64,000 nucleotides of DNA, from NCBI RefSeq assembly GCF_025642255.1, contig NZ_CP106759.1:585501-649500 (forward strand), read 5' to 3'. The notes under the pieces were generated by a model. It had not been told where the DNA came from, did not search any database, and worked only from the letters and a program-made list of their open reading frames with translations. The position numbers were made by a program, and so were the translations under genes. This stretch comes from Stenotrophomonas maltophilia (GTDB taxonomy: Bacteria; Pseudomonadota; Gammaproteobacteria; Xanthomonadales; Xanthomonadaceae). Positions 54,717 through 63,588 of the stretch are shown here, one piece after another (the stretch's first letter is position 1; each line of letters opens with the position of its first letter).

Positions 54717-54760
54717 AGAAGGCATGCCAGCGCGCCTGCCCTGCGCGAGGCCGCGCATGA
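54713..54760 (+). CDS. 15-codon mini-ORF coupling murG and murC
   Basis: [15 protein letters not shown]. Its ATG overlaps the murG stop (ATGA at 54713-54716) and its TGA overlaps the murC start (ATGA at 54757-54760). GAGGAAG at 54702-54708 is a good ribosome site for it, and the murC ribosome site GAGG at 54747-54750 lies inside it. It fills an otherwise untranslated 40-base gap. No function is known; it may simply relay ribosomes or be chance. Confidence 0.4.
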   Translation: MKKACQRACPARGRA

Positions 54761-56193
54761 TCCGTCGCCTGCACGACACCAACGACCTGGTGCGCGCCTT
54801 CCCGCGCGTGCACTTCGTCGGCATCGGCGGCACCGGCATGAGCGGCATCGCCGAAGTGATGCTGACGCTGGGTTATGAAGTGTCCGGTTCGGACAATGCC
54901 GACAATGCGGCCACCCGCCGCCTGGCCGGCCTGGGCGCACGCATCATGCGTGGCCATTCGGCGGCCAATGTGCTGGGCACCGACTGCGTGGTGGTGTCCA
55001 GCGCGATCCGCGAAGACAACCCGGAGCTGATGGAGGCGCGCAGCCAGCGCATTCCGATCATGCCGCGTGCGGCGATGCTGGCCGAGCTGATGCGCTTCCG
55101 GCGTGGCATCGCCGTGGCCGGCACCCATGGCAAGACCACCACCACCAGCCTGACGGCAGCGGTGCTGAGCGAGGGCGGCCTGGACCCGACCTTCGTGATC
55201 GGTGGCCAGCTGCTGGCCGCCGGCGCCAACGCCAAGCTCGGCGGTGGGCAGTGGCTGGTGGCAGAGGCCGATGAGAGCGATGGCAGCTTCCTGCGCCTGA
55301 ATCCGCTGATGTCGATCATCACCAACATCGATGCGGACCACCTGGAGAACTACGGCAACGACTTCGCCCGGGTGCAGGCCGCATTCGCCGAATTCCTGCA
55401 GCGCCTTCCGTTCTACGGGCTGGCGGTGCTGTGCATCGACGATCCGGAAGTGGCTGCACTGGCCGCCAGGACGCCGCGCCACGTCATGAGCTACGGCATG
55501 AGCCCGCAGGCCGACGTGCGCGCCGAGAACGTGGTGCAGGAGGGCTCGCGCATGCGCTTCACCCTGCGCCTGCCGCAGGGCACCAGCCAGGAAGTGGTGC
55601 TGGCACTGCCGGGCCGGCACAACGTGCTCAACGCGCTGGCCGCCGCTGCGGTCGGTTGGCAGCTGGGCGTGGCACCGGATGCAATTGCCCGTGCGCTGGA
55701 GGCCTTCGCCGGCGTCGGCCGTCGCTTCAATGACCTGGGCGAAGTAGCCACCGCCAGCGGTGCCAGGGTGCGGATCATCGATGATTACGGTCATCACCCG
55801 AGCGAACTGGAGGCGGTGTTCGCCGCTGCCCGCGGCGGCTGGGCCGACAAGCGCCTGGTGGTCGCGTTCCAGCCCCACCGCTACAGCCGCACCCGCGACC
55901 AGTTCGACAAGTTCGCTGCAGTGCTGTCCAGCGTCGACGCGCTGGTACTGAGCGAGGTCTACCCGGCCGGCGAGGAGCCGATCGCAGGTGCCGATTCGCA
56001 TGCGCTGGCACGCGCCATCCGCGCCCGCGGCCGCAGCGAGCCGGTGGTGGTGGGCAAGGCCGCCGAGCTGGCGAGCGTGCTGCCGGACGTGCTGCAGGAT
56101 GGTGACCTGCTGCTGATGATGGGGGCCGGCGATATCGGCGCCGTCGCCACCCACATCGCAGTGGAAGGCTTCAAGGCGGAGGGCGAGGCGTGA
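54757..56193 (+). CDS. murC: UDP-MurNAc-L-alanine ligase MurC
   Basis: MurC (478 residues) attaches L-alanine to UDP-MurNAc, the first peptide step. The N-terminal UDP-binding loop [18 protein letters not shown], the ATP loop [35 protein letters not shown] and [13 protein letters not shown] are all intact. ATG 54757 has GAGG six bases upstream. It ends in a GTGA overlap with ddlB. Confidence 0.97.
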   Translation: MIRRLHDTNDLVRAFPRVHFVGIGGTGMSGIAEVMLTLGYEVSGSDNADNAATRRLAGLGARIMRGHSAANVLGTDCVVVSSAIREDNPELMEARSQRIPIMPRAAMLAELMRFRRGIAVAGTHGKTTTTSLTAAVLSEGGLDPTFVIGGQLLAAGANAKLGGGQWLVAEADESDGSFLRLNPLMSIITNIDADHLENYGNDFARVQAAFAEFLQRLPFYGLAVLCIDDPEVAALAARTPRHVMSYGMSPQADVRAENVVQEGSRMRFTLRLPQGTSQEVVLALPGRHNVLNALAAAAVGWQLGVAPDAIARALEAFAGVGRRFNDLGEVATASGARVRIIDDYGHHPSELEAVFAAARGGWADKRLVVAFQPHRYSRTRDQFDKFAAVLSSVDALVLSEVYPAGEEPIAGADSHALARAIRARGRSEPVVVGKAAELASVLPDVLQDGDLLLMMGAGDIGAVATHIAVEGFKAEGEA

Positions 56194-57152
56194 GCACGCT
56201 GACCTTCCCGCCGCTGCGCAGTACCGACCCGGCCGCGTTCGGTCGCGTCGCCGTGCTGCTCGGCGGTACCTCCAGCGAGCGCGAGGTGTCGCTGGATTCC
56301 GGCCGCAACGTGCTGGAGGCGCTGCAGTCGCGCGGCGTCGATGCGTTCGCCGTGGACGGCATTCCGGCCCTGGCCCGGGCATTGGCCGGCGGCGGCATCG
56401 ATCGCGTGTTCAACATCCTGCACGGCCACAACGGTGGCGGAGAGGATGGCATCGTGCAGGGCCTGATGGACGCCTTCGGCGTGCCGTATACCGGCTCGGA
56501 CGTGCTGGGTTCGGCATTGAGCATGGACAAGATCCGCACCAAGCAGGTATGGCTGTCGGTCGGTTTACCCACCCCGCAGTACCGGAAGGTCACTGCCGAG
56601 ACCGTCCACGCACAGGCGCGCGAGCTGGGCCTGCCGGTGGTGGTCAAGCCGGCCAACGAAGGCTCCAGCGTGGGCATCAGCCGTGTGACCGACGAAGCAG
56701 GCCTGGACGAGGCGGTGGCGTTGGCCGCGCGCTACGACGGCCAGCTGCTGATGGAGCAGATGGTGGTCGGCGACGAGCTGACCGTCGCCATCCTTGGCGA
56801 CGTCGCACTGCCGTCGATCCGCATCGTGCCCAAGGGCCAGTGGTACGACTACAACGCCAAGTACATCGCAGAAGATACCCAGTACCTGTGCCCGGGCCTG
56901 GACGGCGAGGCCGAGGACGAGCTCCGTCGCATCGCGCTGGCCGCGTTCCGCGCCGCCGGCTGCCGTGGCTGGGGGCGCGTGGACGTGATGCGTGACCGGG
57001 CCAGTGGCCGCTTCTTCCTGCTGGAAGTGAACACCGCGCCGGGCATGACCAGCCACTCGCTGGTGCCCAAGGCGGCCCGCCAGGCCGGCATCGGCTTCGA
57101 GGAGCTGGTATGGCGCGTGCTTGAACAGACCCTGGAGGCTGGCCACGCATGA
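56190..57152 (+). CDS. ddlB: D-alanine-D-alanine ligase
   Basis: DdlB (320 residues) makes the D-Ala-D-Ala dipeptide used by MurF. The ATP-grasp enzyme starts [20 protein letters not shown] and includes [49 protein letters not shown], and the metal-binding [20 protein letters not shown]. The start is GTG at 56190, overlapping the murC stop. It ends in an ATGA overlap with ftsQ. Confidence 0.97.
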   Translation: MSTLTFPPLRSTDPAAFGRVAVLLGGTSSEREVSLDSGRNVLEALQSRGVDAFAVDGIPALARALAGGGIDRVFNILHGHNGGGEDGIVQGLMDAFGVPYTGSDVLGSALSMDKIRTKQVWLSVGLPTPQYRKVTAETVHAQARELGLPVVVKPANEGSSVGISRVTDEAGLDEAVALAARYDGQLLMEQMVVGDELTVAILGDVALPSIRIVPKGQWYDYNAKYIAEDTQYLCPGLDGEAEDELRRIALAAFRAAGCRGWGRVDVMRDRASGRFFLLEVNTAPGMTSHSLVPKAARQAGIGFEELVWRVLEQTLEAGHA

Positions 57153-57898
57153 ACGCGGTGCTGCGCATCTTCGTCTGGCTTCTGGCGCTGTCGGTGGTGG
57201 CACTGCCGGTGGTGGCCGTTGTCAATGGCTGGGTCGGCGCCGAGCGCTGGCCGCTGGCGAAGCTGCGCGTGCACGGTGAATTCAAGCGCGTGCCGGCCGA
57301 GCAGCTGCAGCAGGTGCTGTTGCCGTATGCGCGTGCCGGGTTCTTCGCGGTCAAGCTGCAGGATGCGCAGGACGCACTGGAGAAGCTGCCGTGGGTGGAA
57401 AGCGCGCAGGTGCGCAAGCAGTGGCCTGACGTGCTGGAAGTGACCCTGGTCGAGCACAAGCCTTTCGCCCGCTGGGGCGAGGGTCGCCTGCTGTCCGAGC
57501 AGGGCAAGCTGTTCCCCACGCCGAAGAAGCTGGCCGACCTGCAGCTGCCCGAGCTGGATGGCCCCGACAGCCAGACCGAGGAAGTGGTCAAGCTGTACAA
57601 CGATTCACGCGCGCTGTTCGCGCCTGCCGGCGTCGACGTGCGCCGGCTGACCATGGATGCGCGCGGCAGCTGGTCGCTGGTGCTGAGCAACGGCACCGAA
57701 GTGGTGGTCGGGCGCGATGACGCCCGTTCGCGCCTGCAGCGCTTCGTGCGCGTGCTGCCACAACTGGCCAACCAGGCTGCGCCGATCGAGCGCGCCGATC
57801 TCCGCTACACCAATGGTTTCACGCTGAGCTGGGGCACCCCGGCCGCGCCGGCTGACGCGCCGGCGACCCCGGCAAGAAGGACGCAGGAAAGGACATGA
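57149..57898 (+). CDS. ftsQ: Cell division protein FtsQ
   Basis: FtsQ (249 residues) links early and late divisome parts by binding FtsBL. A short cytoplasmic start and one membrane helix ([20 protein letters not shown]) are followed by the POTRA domain ([40 protein letters not shown]) and the beta domain to about residue 225. The tail is Ala/Pro-rich. Overlaps ddlB and ftsA by four bases each. Confidence 0.95.
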   Translation: MNAVLRIFVWLLALSVVALPVVAVVNGWVGAERWPLAKLRVHGEFKRVPAEQLQQVLLPYARAGFFAVKLQDAQDALEKLPWVESAQVRKQWPDVLEVTLVEHKPFARWGEGRLLSEQGKLFPTPKKLADLQLPELDGPDSQTEEVVKLYNDSRALFAPAGVDVRRLTMDARGSWSLVLSNGTEVVVGRDDARSRLQRFVRVLPQLANQAAPIERADLRYTNGFTLSWGTPAAPADAPATPARRTQERT

Positions 57899-59130
57899 AT
57901 CGCAAGGGTGACAAATCGCTGATCGTCGGCCTGGATATCGGCACCTCCAAGGTGGTGGCGCTGGTGGGCGAGTATTCGCCGGGCAATCCGATCGAAGTGA
58001 TCGGCATCGGATCGCACGAGTCGCGCGGCCTCAAGCGCGGCGTGGTGGTGGACATCGAATCGACCGTGCAGTCGATCCAGCGTGCGGTCGAAGAGGCCGA
58101 GCTGATGGCCGGCTGCGAGATCCGTTCGGTCTACGCCTCGATCTCCGGCAACCACGTGCAGTGCAAGAACTCGCCGGGAATCGTGCCGATCCGCGATGGC
58201 GAGGTGACCTGGGGCGACCTGGACCGCGTGCTCGACGCTGCCAAGGCGGTGGCGATTCCGGCTGACCAGAAGATCCTGCATGCGATCCCGCGCGAGTACG
58301 TGCTGGATGATTCGCAGGAAGGCATCCGCAACCCGGTGGGCATGACCGGTGTGCGCCTGGAAGTGCATGCACACCTGGTGGTGTGCGCGCAGTCCGCCGC
58401 CGCCAACATCAGCAAGTGCGTGCAGCGCTGCGGCCTGCAGGTGGATGATCTGGTGCTGTCCTCGCTGGCCTCCAGCGTGGCGGTGCTGACCGCCGACGAA
58501 CGCGAGCTGGGCGTGGTGCTGGTCGACATGGGCGCAGGCACCACCGACATCGCGGTGTTCGTGCAGGGCGCGATCTGCCACACCGCATCGCTGCCGATTG
58601 CCGGCGACCACGTCACCAACGACATCGCGCACATGCTGCGCACGCCGACCCCGGAAGCCGAGCAGATCAAGGTGCGCTACGCCTGCGCCCTGGCCCAGCT
58701 GGCCACTGCCGAGGAGAGCATCCAGGTGCCGTCGGTGGGTGATCGCCCACCGCGGCGCATGCCGCGCCATTCGCTGGCGCAGGCAGTGCAGGGCCGCTAC
58801 GAGGAAATCTTCGAGATGGTGCAGGCCGAACTGCGTCGCTCCGGCTTCGAAGAGCTGGTGCGCGCGGGCATGGTGCTCACCGGCGGTGCATCGAAGATGG
58901 AAGGCGTGGTCGAGCTGGCTGAAGAGATGCTGCAGATGCCGGTGCGCGTGGGAATTCCGCAGCACGTCACCGGCCTGGGCGAAGTGGTCGGCAACCCGGT
59001 GCACGCCACCGGCGTGGGCCTGCTGCTGATGGGCAGCCAGATCGAGCATCCGCGCCGGCCATCGCTGCCGACCGGGCGCGCCGGCAGCATGTTCAAGAAA
59101 CTCAAGACCTGGTTCCGCGGCGAGTTCTGA
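57895..59130 (+). CDS. ftsA: Cell division actin-like protein FtsA
   Basis: FtsA (411 residues) tethers FtsZ filaments to the membrane. Actin-fold blocks are IVGLDIGTSKVVALVGEY, GVVVDIESTVQSIQRAVEEA, VVLVDMGAGTTDIAVFVQGA and VLTGGASKMEGVVELAEEM. The C-terminus FKKLKTWFRGEF is the amphipathic membrane-targeting helix. It is followed by a 161-base gap before ftsZ. Confidence 0.97.
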   Translation: MNRKGDKSLIVGLDIGTSKVVALVGEYSPGNPIEVIGIGSHESRGLKRGVVVDIESTVQSIQRAVEEAELMAGCEIRSVYASISGNHVQCKNSPGIVPIRDGEVTWGDLDRVLDAAKAVAIPADQKILHAIPREYVLDDSQEGIRNPVGMTGVRLEVHAHLVVCAQSAAANISKCVQRCGLQVDDLVLSSLASSVAVLTADERELGVVLVDMGAGTTDIAVFVQGAICHTASLPIAGDHVTNDIAHMLRTPTPEAEQIKVRYACALAQLATAEESIQVPSVGDRPPRRMPRHSLAQAVQGRYEEIFEMVQAELRRSGFEELVRAGMVLTGGASKMEGVVELAEEMLQMPVRVGIPQHVTGLGEVVGNPVHATGVGLLLMGSQIEHPRRPSLPTGRAGSMFKKLKTWFRGEF

Positions 59131-59146
59131 CGCGGAACCCTTAACG

Positions 59147-59161
59147 CCGGGCATCGCCCGG
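59147..59161. repeat. Short REP-like palindrome in the ftsA-ftsZ gap
   Basis: CCGGGCATCGCCCGG, preceded by AACG, looks like a shortened SMAG core without the GTAG end. It may also form a small hairpin after ftsA. Confidence 0.35.
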
Positions 59162-59163
59162 AT

Positions 59164-59198
59164 GCAACACCCGCAACACAACGCAACACCGGCAACAC
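59164..59198 (+). repeat. Four GCAACAC direct repeats upstream of ftsZ
   Basis: GCAACAC occurs at 59164, 59173, 59183 and 59192, that is at steps of 9, 10 and 9 bases, within a CA-rich tract. It lies in the leader or promoter of ftsZ, about 95 bases before the start codon. Confidence 0.65.
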
Positions 59199-59291
59199 AC
59201 AACCCACACAGCCGCAACGGCGGCATGCAGCAGGACGGCAGGACGCCCGAATGCCCATGCCATCGAAAGCGGATACAACGAGGACACGGAC

Positions 59292-60527
59292 ATGGCGCAT
59301 TTTGAACTGATCGAAAAGATGGCACCCAATGCGGTGATCAAGGTGGTTGGCGTGGGCGGCGGCGGCGGCAATGCCGTGGCGCACATGGTCAACTCGGCGG
59401 TGGACGGCGTGGAGTTCATCACCGCCAACACCGACTCGCAGGCCATCAAGAATTGCGGTGCGAAGCTGCAGCTGCAGCTGGGCACCAACGTGACCAAGGG
59501 CCTGGGCGCAGGCGCGAACCCGGAAGTGGGCCGCCAGGCCGCCCTGGAAGACCGTGAGCGCATCATGGACGCCCTGCAGGGCGCCGATATGGTGTTCATC
59601 ACCGCCGGCATGGGCGGTGGCACCGGCACCGGTGCGGCGCCGGTGGTGGCGCAGCTGGCCAAGGAAATGGGCATCCTGACCGTGGCCGTGGTCACCAAGC
59701 CGTTCCCGTTCGAAGGCCGTCGCCGCATGCAGGTTGCGCTGAAGGGCATCGAGGAACTGAGCCAGCACTGCGACTCGCTGATCACGATTCCGAACGAGAA
59801 GCTGATCACCGTGCTGGGCCGCAACGCCACCATGATCCAGGCGTTCCGTGCTGCCAATGACGTGCTGCAGGGCGCCGTGCAGGGCATCGCTGACCTGATC
59901 GTGCGTCCGGGCCTGATCAACGTCGACTTCGCCGACGTGCGCACCGTCATGTCCGAAATGGGCCTGGCGATGATGGGTACCGGCACCGCCCGTGGCGATG
60001 ACCGTGCCCAGGCTGCCGCCGAAGCGGCGATCCAGAACCCGCTGCTGGACGATGTGAACCTGGCCGGTGCCAACGGCATCCTGGTCAACATCACCGCCGG
60101 CGCCGACTTCACCATGGCCGAGTTCGACGAGATCGGCCGCACCATCGATGGCTTCGCGTCCGAAGATGCCACCGTGGTGGTCGGTACCGTGCTGGATCCG
60201 GACATGCAGGACGAAGTGCGCGTGACGGTGGTGGCTACCGGCCTGAACCGCGTGTCGGCCAGCAAGAGCCAGCGTCCGGGCGAGCGTGCGCCGATCAAGC
60301 TGGTGCGCAATGCCACCACCGGCCAGCCGGAGTTCGGCGAGTTCGACACGGGTGGCGACGCGGTCTCCAAGGCCGTGGGCGGCATGGGCCTGGGCCTGCG
60401 TCGTGCCAGCAGCGATACCGCGGCAGCCTCCACCGCGTCGGCCCCGGCCTCTTCGGCCCCGGCGGCGGCGGAACTGCCGAACGATTACCTGGACATCCCG
60501 GCGTTCCTGCGCCGCCAGGCGGACTGA
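59292..60527 (+). CDS. ftsZ: Cell division tubulin-like GTPase FtsZ
   Basis: FtsZ (411 residues) polymerises into the Z-ring. The GTP-binding loop GGGTGTG is at residues 108-114; [15 protein letters not shown] and [11 protein letters not shown] precede it and the synergy-loop region is [21 protein letters not shown] linker of about 75 residues rich in Ala and Ser ends in the conserved tail [12 protein letters not shown] that binds FtsA and ZipA. GAGG eight bases before the ATG is the ribosome site. Confidence 0.99.
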   Translation: MAHFELIEKMAPNAVIKVVGVGGGGGNAVAHMVNSAVDGVEFITANTDSQAIKNCGAKLQLQLGTNVTKGLGAGANPEVGRQAALEDRERIMDALQGADMVFITAGMGGGTGTGAAPVVAQLAKEMGILTVAVVTKPFPFEGRRRMQVALKGIEELSQHCDSLITIPNEKLITVLGRNATMIQAFRAANDVLQGAVQGIADLIVRPGLINVDFADVRTVMSEMGLAMMGTGTARGDDRAQAAAEAAIQNPLLDDVNLAGANGILVNITAGADFTMAEFDEIGRTIDGFASEDATVVVGTVLDPDMQDEVRVTVVATGLNRVSASKSQRPGERAPIKLVRNATTGQPEFGEFDTGGDAVSKAVGGMGLGLRRASSDTAAASTASAPASSAPAAAELPNDYLDIPAFLRRQAD

Positions 60528-60536
60528 GCGGAGCTG

Positions 60537-60609
60537 CCCGGGGCTTGTCCTCCCCGGGTCGCGCCACCATGTCCTGAAGTGCGGGCGCCGGGCCAGGATA
60601 GGCCCGGCG
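60537..60609. terminator. Two GC-rich hairpins between ftsZ and lpxC
   Basis: CCCGGGG/CCCCGGG (60537-60543 and 60552-60558) and CGCCGGGCC/GGCCCGGCG (60586-60594 and 60601-60609) follow the ftsZ stop. Neither has a T tract. They may partly terminate dcw transcription or shield the mRNA; the second resembles the SMAG stem. Confidence 0.45.
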
Positions 60610-60684
60610 GCCCTTCACGCGTGTCCCACCCGCGCGCCGGTGTGTCCTGCCGCCGTTTCAGCCGGGGTAGGGGAGTGCGCGTGT

Positions 60685-60690
60685 TAATCT
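60685..60690 (+). promoter_or_regulatory. Possible lpxC -10 box (TAATCT)
   Basis: TAATCT lies 25 bases before the lpxC start and after the hairpins that follow ftsZ. No -35 hexamer stands out. A separate lpxC promoter is common. Confidence 0.35.
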
Positions 60691-60715
60691 AAGGTGTCAC
60701 TTCCGGTCTGCCCCC

Positions 60716-61627
60716 ATGATCCAGCAACGCACCCTCAAGAACACGATCCGCGCCACCGGCGTTGGCCTGCACAGCGGTGACAAGGTCTACATGACCCTGC
60801 GCCCGGCACCGGTCAACCACGGCATCGTGTTCCGCCGCGTGGATCTGGATCCGGTGGTGGAAGTGCCGGCCAAGGCGGAGCTGGTCACCGAAGTGACCCT
60901 GTGCACCGGCCTGACCTGCAACGACGCCAAGGTCCAGACCGTTGAACACCTGATGTCGGCTCTGGCCGGCCTGGGTGTGGACAACATCATCGTTGAGCTG
61001 TCCTCGGCAGAGCTGCCGATCATGGACGGTTCGGCCGGCCCGTTCGTGTTCCTGCTGCAGTCGGCAGGCATCGTGGAACAGGATGCGCCCAAGCGCTTCA
61101 TCCGCGTGCTCAAGACCGTGGAAGTGACCGAGGGTGACAAGGTGGCCCGCTTCACGCCCTACGAGGGGTACAAGCTGGGCTTCACCATCCAGTTCGACCA
61201 CCCGATGATCCCGGCCAAGCAGTCACGCCAGGAAATCGAATTCTCCACGCTGGCGTACACCAAGGAAATCTCCCGCGCGCGCACCTTCGGCTTCATGCGC
61301 GACCTGGAGTACATGCGTGAACGCAATCTGGGCCTGGGCGGGTCGATGGACAACGCCATCGTGCTTGACGAGTTCCGCGTGCTCAACGAAGACGGGCTGC
61401 GATACGCCGACGAATTCGTGCGCCACAAGATTCTTGATGCGATCGGCGACCTCTACCTCGCCGGTGGCCAGGTGCTGGGCGCCTACGAGGGCTTCAAGTC
61501 CGGTCACGCGCTCAACAACAAGCTGGTGCGCGCGCTGATGGCCGATGCCAGCGCGTGGGAGTGGGTCAGCTATGACTCGCCGGCGGTACCGGATCCGGTC
61601 GAGTACGCCACCCCGGCCTACGCCTGA
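60716..61627 (+). CDS. lpxC: UDP-3-O-acyl-GlcNAc deacetylase LpxC
   Basis: LpxC (303 residues) performs the committed step of lipid A synthesis, a zinc-dependent deacetylation in the cytoplasm. Landmarks are [20 protein letters not shown], the zinc-binding [13 protein letters not shown], the [11 protein letters not shown] block, and [14 protein letters not shown] carrying the other zinc ligands, followed by [12 protein letters not shown]. It closes the dcw region as in other gammaproteobacteria. Confidence 0.98.
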   Translation: MIQQRTLKNTIRATGVGLHSGDKVYMTLRPAPVNHGIVFRRVDLDPVVEVPAKAELVTEVTLCTGLTCNDAKVQTVEHLMSALAGLGVDNIIVELSSAELPIMDGSAGPFVFLLQSAGIVEQDAPKRFIRVLKTVEVTEGDKVARFTPYEGYKLGFTIQFDHPMIPAKQSRQEIEFSTLAYTKEISRARTFGFMRDLEYMRERNLGLGGSMDNAIVLDEFRVLNEDGLRYADEFVRHKILDAIGDLYLAGGQVLGAYEGFKSGHALNNKLVRALMADASAWEWVSYDSPAVPDPVEYATPAYA

Positions 61628-61658
61628 TCCACATAACGTTTTGAATTGAAAGGAAAAA

Positions 61659-61680
61659 ACGCCGCCTCTCAGGGCGGCGT
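61659..61680 (-). terminator. Intrinsic terminator on the reverse strand, downstream of dciA
   Basis: ACGCCGCC (61659-61666) and GGCGGCGT (61673-61680) form an 8-bp stem. On the reverse strand it is followed by six T residues; on the forward strand no T run follows. It therefore suits reverse transcription coming from dciA, though 228 bases beyond the dciA stop, and may also work weakly for lpxC. Confidence 0.7.
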
Positions 61681-61784
61681 CCGCATTTCTGGAGGCTGCG
61701 ATGGATACGACGCAGCAGGTGACGCGACTGTCGGTCTGTCGTCACGGTTTCGTGAACCTGTTGGATCGGAAGCCTGAATTTAAC

Positions 61785-61798
61785 GTTGTTTTAACAAC
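61785..61798. other. Inverted repeat GTTGTT-TT-AACAAC
   Basis: A 14-base operator-like inverted repeat in an AT-rich part of the lpxC-dciA gap. A second small stem GGTCC/GGACC follows at 61811-61825. The purpose is unknown; the segment has no gene. Confidence 0.3.
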
Positions 61799-61908
61799 AA
61801 TCTAACGACAGGTCCACCGGGGACCGCTAGGATGCGACCCGGCCCCCGAAATGTTTCACGCTGCGGTGACACGCGCGACGGGGAGCGGAGCAGGAGGCTC
61901 CGTTGTCC

Positions 61909-62358
61909 TCAGGACCGCTTCTTCGGCTTCGAAGGAACATCCTGCAGGGCTGCCAAGGCGTCGCGTAGCCCTTTGTGCGTGGCGGCTGAAACTGCGTGGG
62001 GGCCATTCCGGTTGTCGATCGCTGGGGAGCGTGAGGGAGTGGTGGACGCAGTCTTGATGGTCACCCTGGTGGCCTTCAGCCCGATGGACCGGGCCGCGTC
62101 GAGAAGCTGGGCCTCGGCAAGCCGGAACTTGGCATGCCAGACCGGGGACTCGACGAGAAAAACGAGGTGTTCCCCGTCCACATTGGCCAGCCGGCAACGG
62201 CTGCGCAGAGGTGGCGGCAACTGGGGGCGCAACTGACGGTCCAGCGCGTCGAGCCACAAGGCACGCCGCAGCGGGTTCCCGCTTTTGTCCGCCATTACCG
62301 CATCCAGTGCCGGTTTCGGCACGGAAGCGGGGCGAACGCTGGATTTCGGCTCAGACAT
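61909..62358 (-). CDS. dciA: DUF721 protein, DciA-type replicative helicase loader
   Basis: A 149-residue protein of the DUF721/DciA family, which loads DnaB helicase in bacteria lacking DnaC. The core is LDRQLRPQLPPPLRSRCRLA then GEHLVFLVESPVWHAKFRLA, the KH-like DnaB-interacting domain; the first 30 and last 45 residues are basic and low in complexity. The start lies only 12 bases from that of the divergent M23 peptidase gene, so the promoters must lie within the coding regions. Confidence 0.82.
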   Translation of the reverse strand: MSEPKSSVRPASVPKPALDAVMADKSGNPLRRALWLDALDRQLRPQLPPPLRSRCRLANVDGEHLVFLVESPVWHAKFRLAEAQLLDAARSIGLKATRVTIKTASTTPSRSPAIDNRNGPHAVSAATHKGLRDALAALQDVPSKPKKRS

Positions 62359-62370
62359 GAAAACTCACTG

Positions 62371-63324
62371 ATGGCATTCAAAAAGATCGTAATCAAAACG
62401 CGTGAAGGTCAGGCCAAATCGGCGCTCACGCGTTTGCGGTTCTATTTCGAGGACCGCCCCCGTGCCCTGCTGGGCAGCGTGCTCGGGGTAGGCTGCATTA
62501 TCGGCTTTGCAGGCGGAATCGGCGCCAACGCGTTCAACGATTCGCGGCTGCAGGCCAAGGTCGACCGCCAGGAGGCTGAACTGGCCAAGGTCCAGCGCGA
62601 TGCGCAGACCCAGGTCAACGCGTTGGCGGCCCGCCTCGGCGAGCTGCAGGCGCAGGCCACCCGCCTCAACGCCCTGGGCGAACGGCTGACCCAGATGGGC
62701 AAGCTGGAAGATGGCGAGTTCGACTTCAACGAAACTCCCGGCCTGGGTGACGGCGATGCCGGCGGCCCGACCTCGGACATCCCGGTCAAGGATGTCAACG
62801 CCGACTTACAGGTGCTGGAGCAGCGTTTCGCTGCTTCAGGCCGCCAGCTGTCGGTGATGGAATCGCTGATGTTCGATCACCAGCTGCAGCAGAACGCCGT
62901 GCCTTCGCGCATGCCGATCCGCAACAGCTATGTCACGTCCGGCTTCGGCACCCGTGCCGACCCCTTCGGCCGCGGTGCCGCCACCCACAAGGGCATGGAC
63001 TTCCACGCCCGGGTCGGCGATCCGGTCATGGCCGTGGCCGATGGCGTGGTCAGCTTCTCCGGCGTCAAGGGCGGCTACGGCAACGTCGTCGATGTCGACC
63101 ATGGCAACGGCTACGTCACCCGCTACGCGCACAATTCGCGCCTGGTCGTGAAGGTCGGCGATCTGGTCCGTGCCGGCCAGGAAGTGGCCAAGGCCGGTTC
63201 CACCGGTCGCTCCACCGGCGCCCACGTGCACTTCGAGGTGTGGGAAAACGGCAACGTGGTCAACCCGCGCAAGTTCCTCGGCGACGGCGGCAACACGCCG
63301 GTCGGCCGTATCAGCCGCGGCTGA
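62371..63324 (+). CDS. M23-family (LytM) peptidase, membrane-anchored
   Basis: A 317-residue inner-membrane protein with one helix near residues 30-52 (ALLGSVLGVGCIIGFAGGIG), a periplasmic coiled coil (DRQEAELAKVQRDAQTQVNA) and a C-terminal LytM domain. Zinc ligands are intact: His206 and Asp210 (HKGMD) and HVH at 285-287. It should therefore be an active endopeptidase cutting peptidoglycan crosslinks, unlike the degenerate EnvC type. Its place between dciA and secA is seen in other xanthomonads. ATG 62371 gives the conserved basic start MAFKKIVIKTREG. Confidence 0.92.
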   Translation: MAFKKIVIKTREGQAKSALTRLRFYFEDRPRALLGSVLGVGCIIGFAGGIGANAFNDSRLQAKVDRQEAELAKVQRDAQTQVNALAARLGELQAQATRLNALGERLTQMGKLEDGEFDFNETPGLGDGDAGGPTSDIPVKDVNADLQVLEQRFAASGRQLSVMESLMFDHQLQQNAVPSRMPIRNSYVTSGFGTRADPFGRGAATHKGMDFHARVGDPVMAVADGVVSFSGVKGGYGNVVDVDHGNGYVTRYAHNSRLVVKVGDLVRAGQEVAKAGSTGRSTGAHVHFEVWENGNVVNPRKFLGDGGNTPVGRISRG

Positions 63325-63329
63325 TTCCA

Positions 63330-63353
63330 GCGCCGGGCATGGCCCGGCGCCAC
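63330..63353. repeat. SMAG palindrome, GTAG end degraded
   Basis: CGCCGGGCATGGCCCGGCG followed by CCACC in place of CTACC, six bases after the M23 peptidase stop. Confidence 0.75.
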
Positions 63354-63360
63354 CCTCCTT

Positions 63361-63401
63361 GGGGTCAGATCCTTTCGCCACGGCGAAAGGGATCCGACCC
63401 C
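63361..63401. repeat. GGGGTC...GACCCC palindromic element, copy E
   Basis: GGGGTCAGATCCTTTCGCC then GGCGAAAGGGATCCGACCCC, a 41-base inverted repeat beside a SMAG element in the M23-secA gap. It is the best-preserved copy together with the one at 43951. Confidence 0.75.
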
Positions 63402-63480
63402 TTTGCTCAACCCCGGTTTGCCGGATCCGGGCCGATCACGCCGCACGGGACGCTTGAAACCCCTCCCGGCCGTCCCAAGC

Positions 63481-63486
63481 TACAAT
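63481..63486 (+). promoter_or_regulatory. Probable secA -10 box (TACAAT)
   Basis: TACAAT lies 103 bases before the secA start. Initiation about seven bases downstream would place the hairpin at 63501-63521 near the 5' end of the mRNA. TTGAAA at 63454 is too far upstream for a normal -35. Confidence 0.45.
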
Positions 63487-63500
63487 GGGTGTTGCCATCG

Positions 63501-63521
63501 ACAGGGCGCCAAGCGCCCTGT
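63501..63521 (+). terminator. Terminator-like hairpin in the secA leader
   Basis: ACAGGGCGC and GCGCCCTGT form a perfect 9-bp stem with a three-base loop, followed by TTCGTTTG. It stands between the probable promoter and secA, so it may be an attenuator or a 5' stabilising stem. Confidence 0.5.
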
Positions 63522-63588
63522 TTCGTTTGCGGCGGACGGATTCCCCAGGGAAGGCCGGGCGTCGTGTCCATCCAACCCGGTTCCTTCA

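Noticed and set aside
59164..59198. GCAACAC repeats as a CRISPR or satellite array
   Set aside because: Repeats are seven bases with 2-3-base spacers, unlike CRISPR; reported instead as a regulatory repeat.
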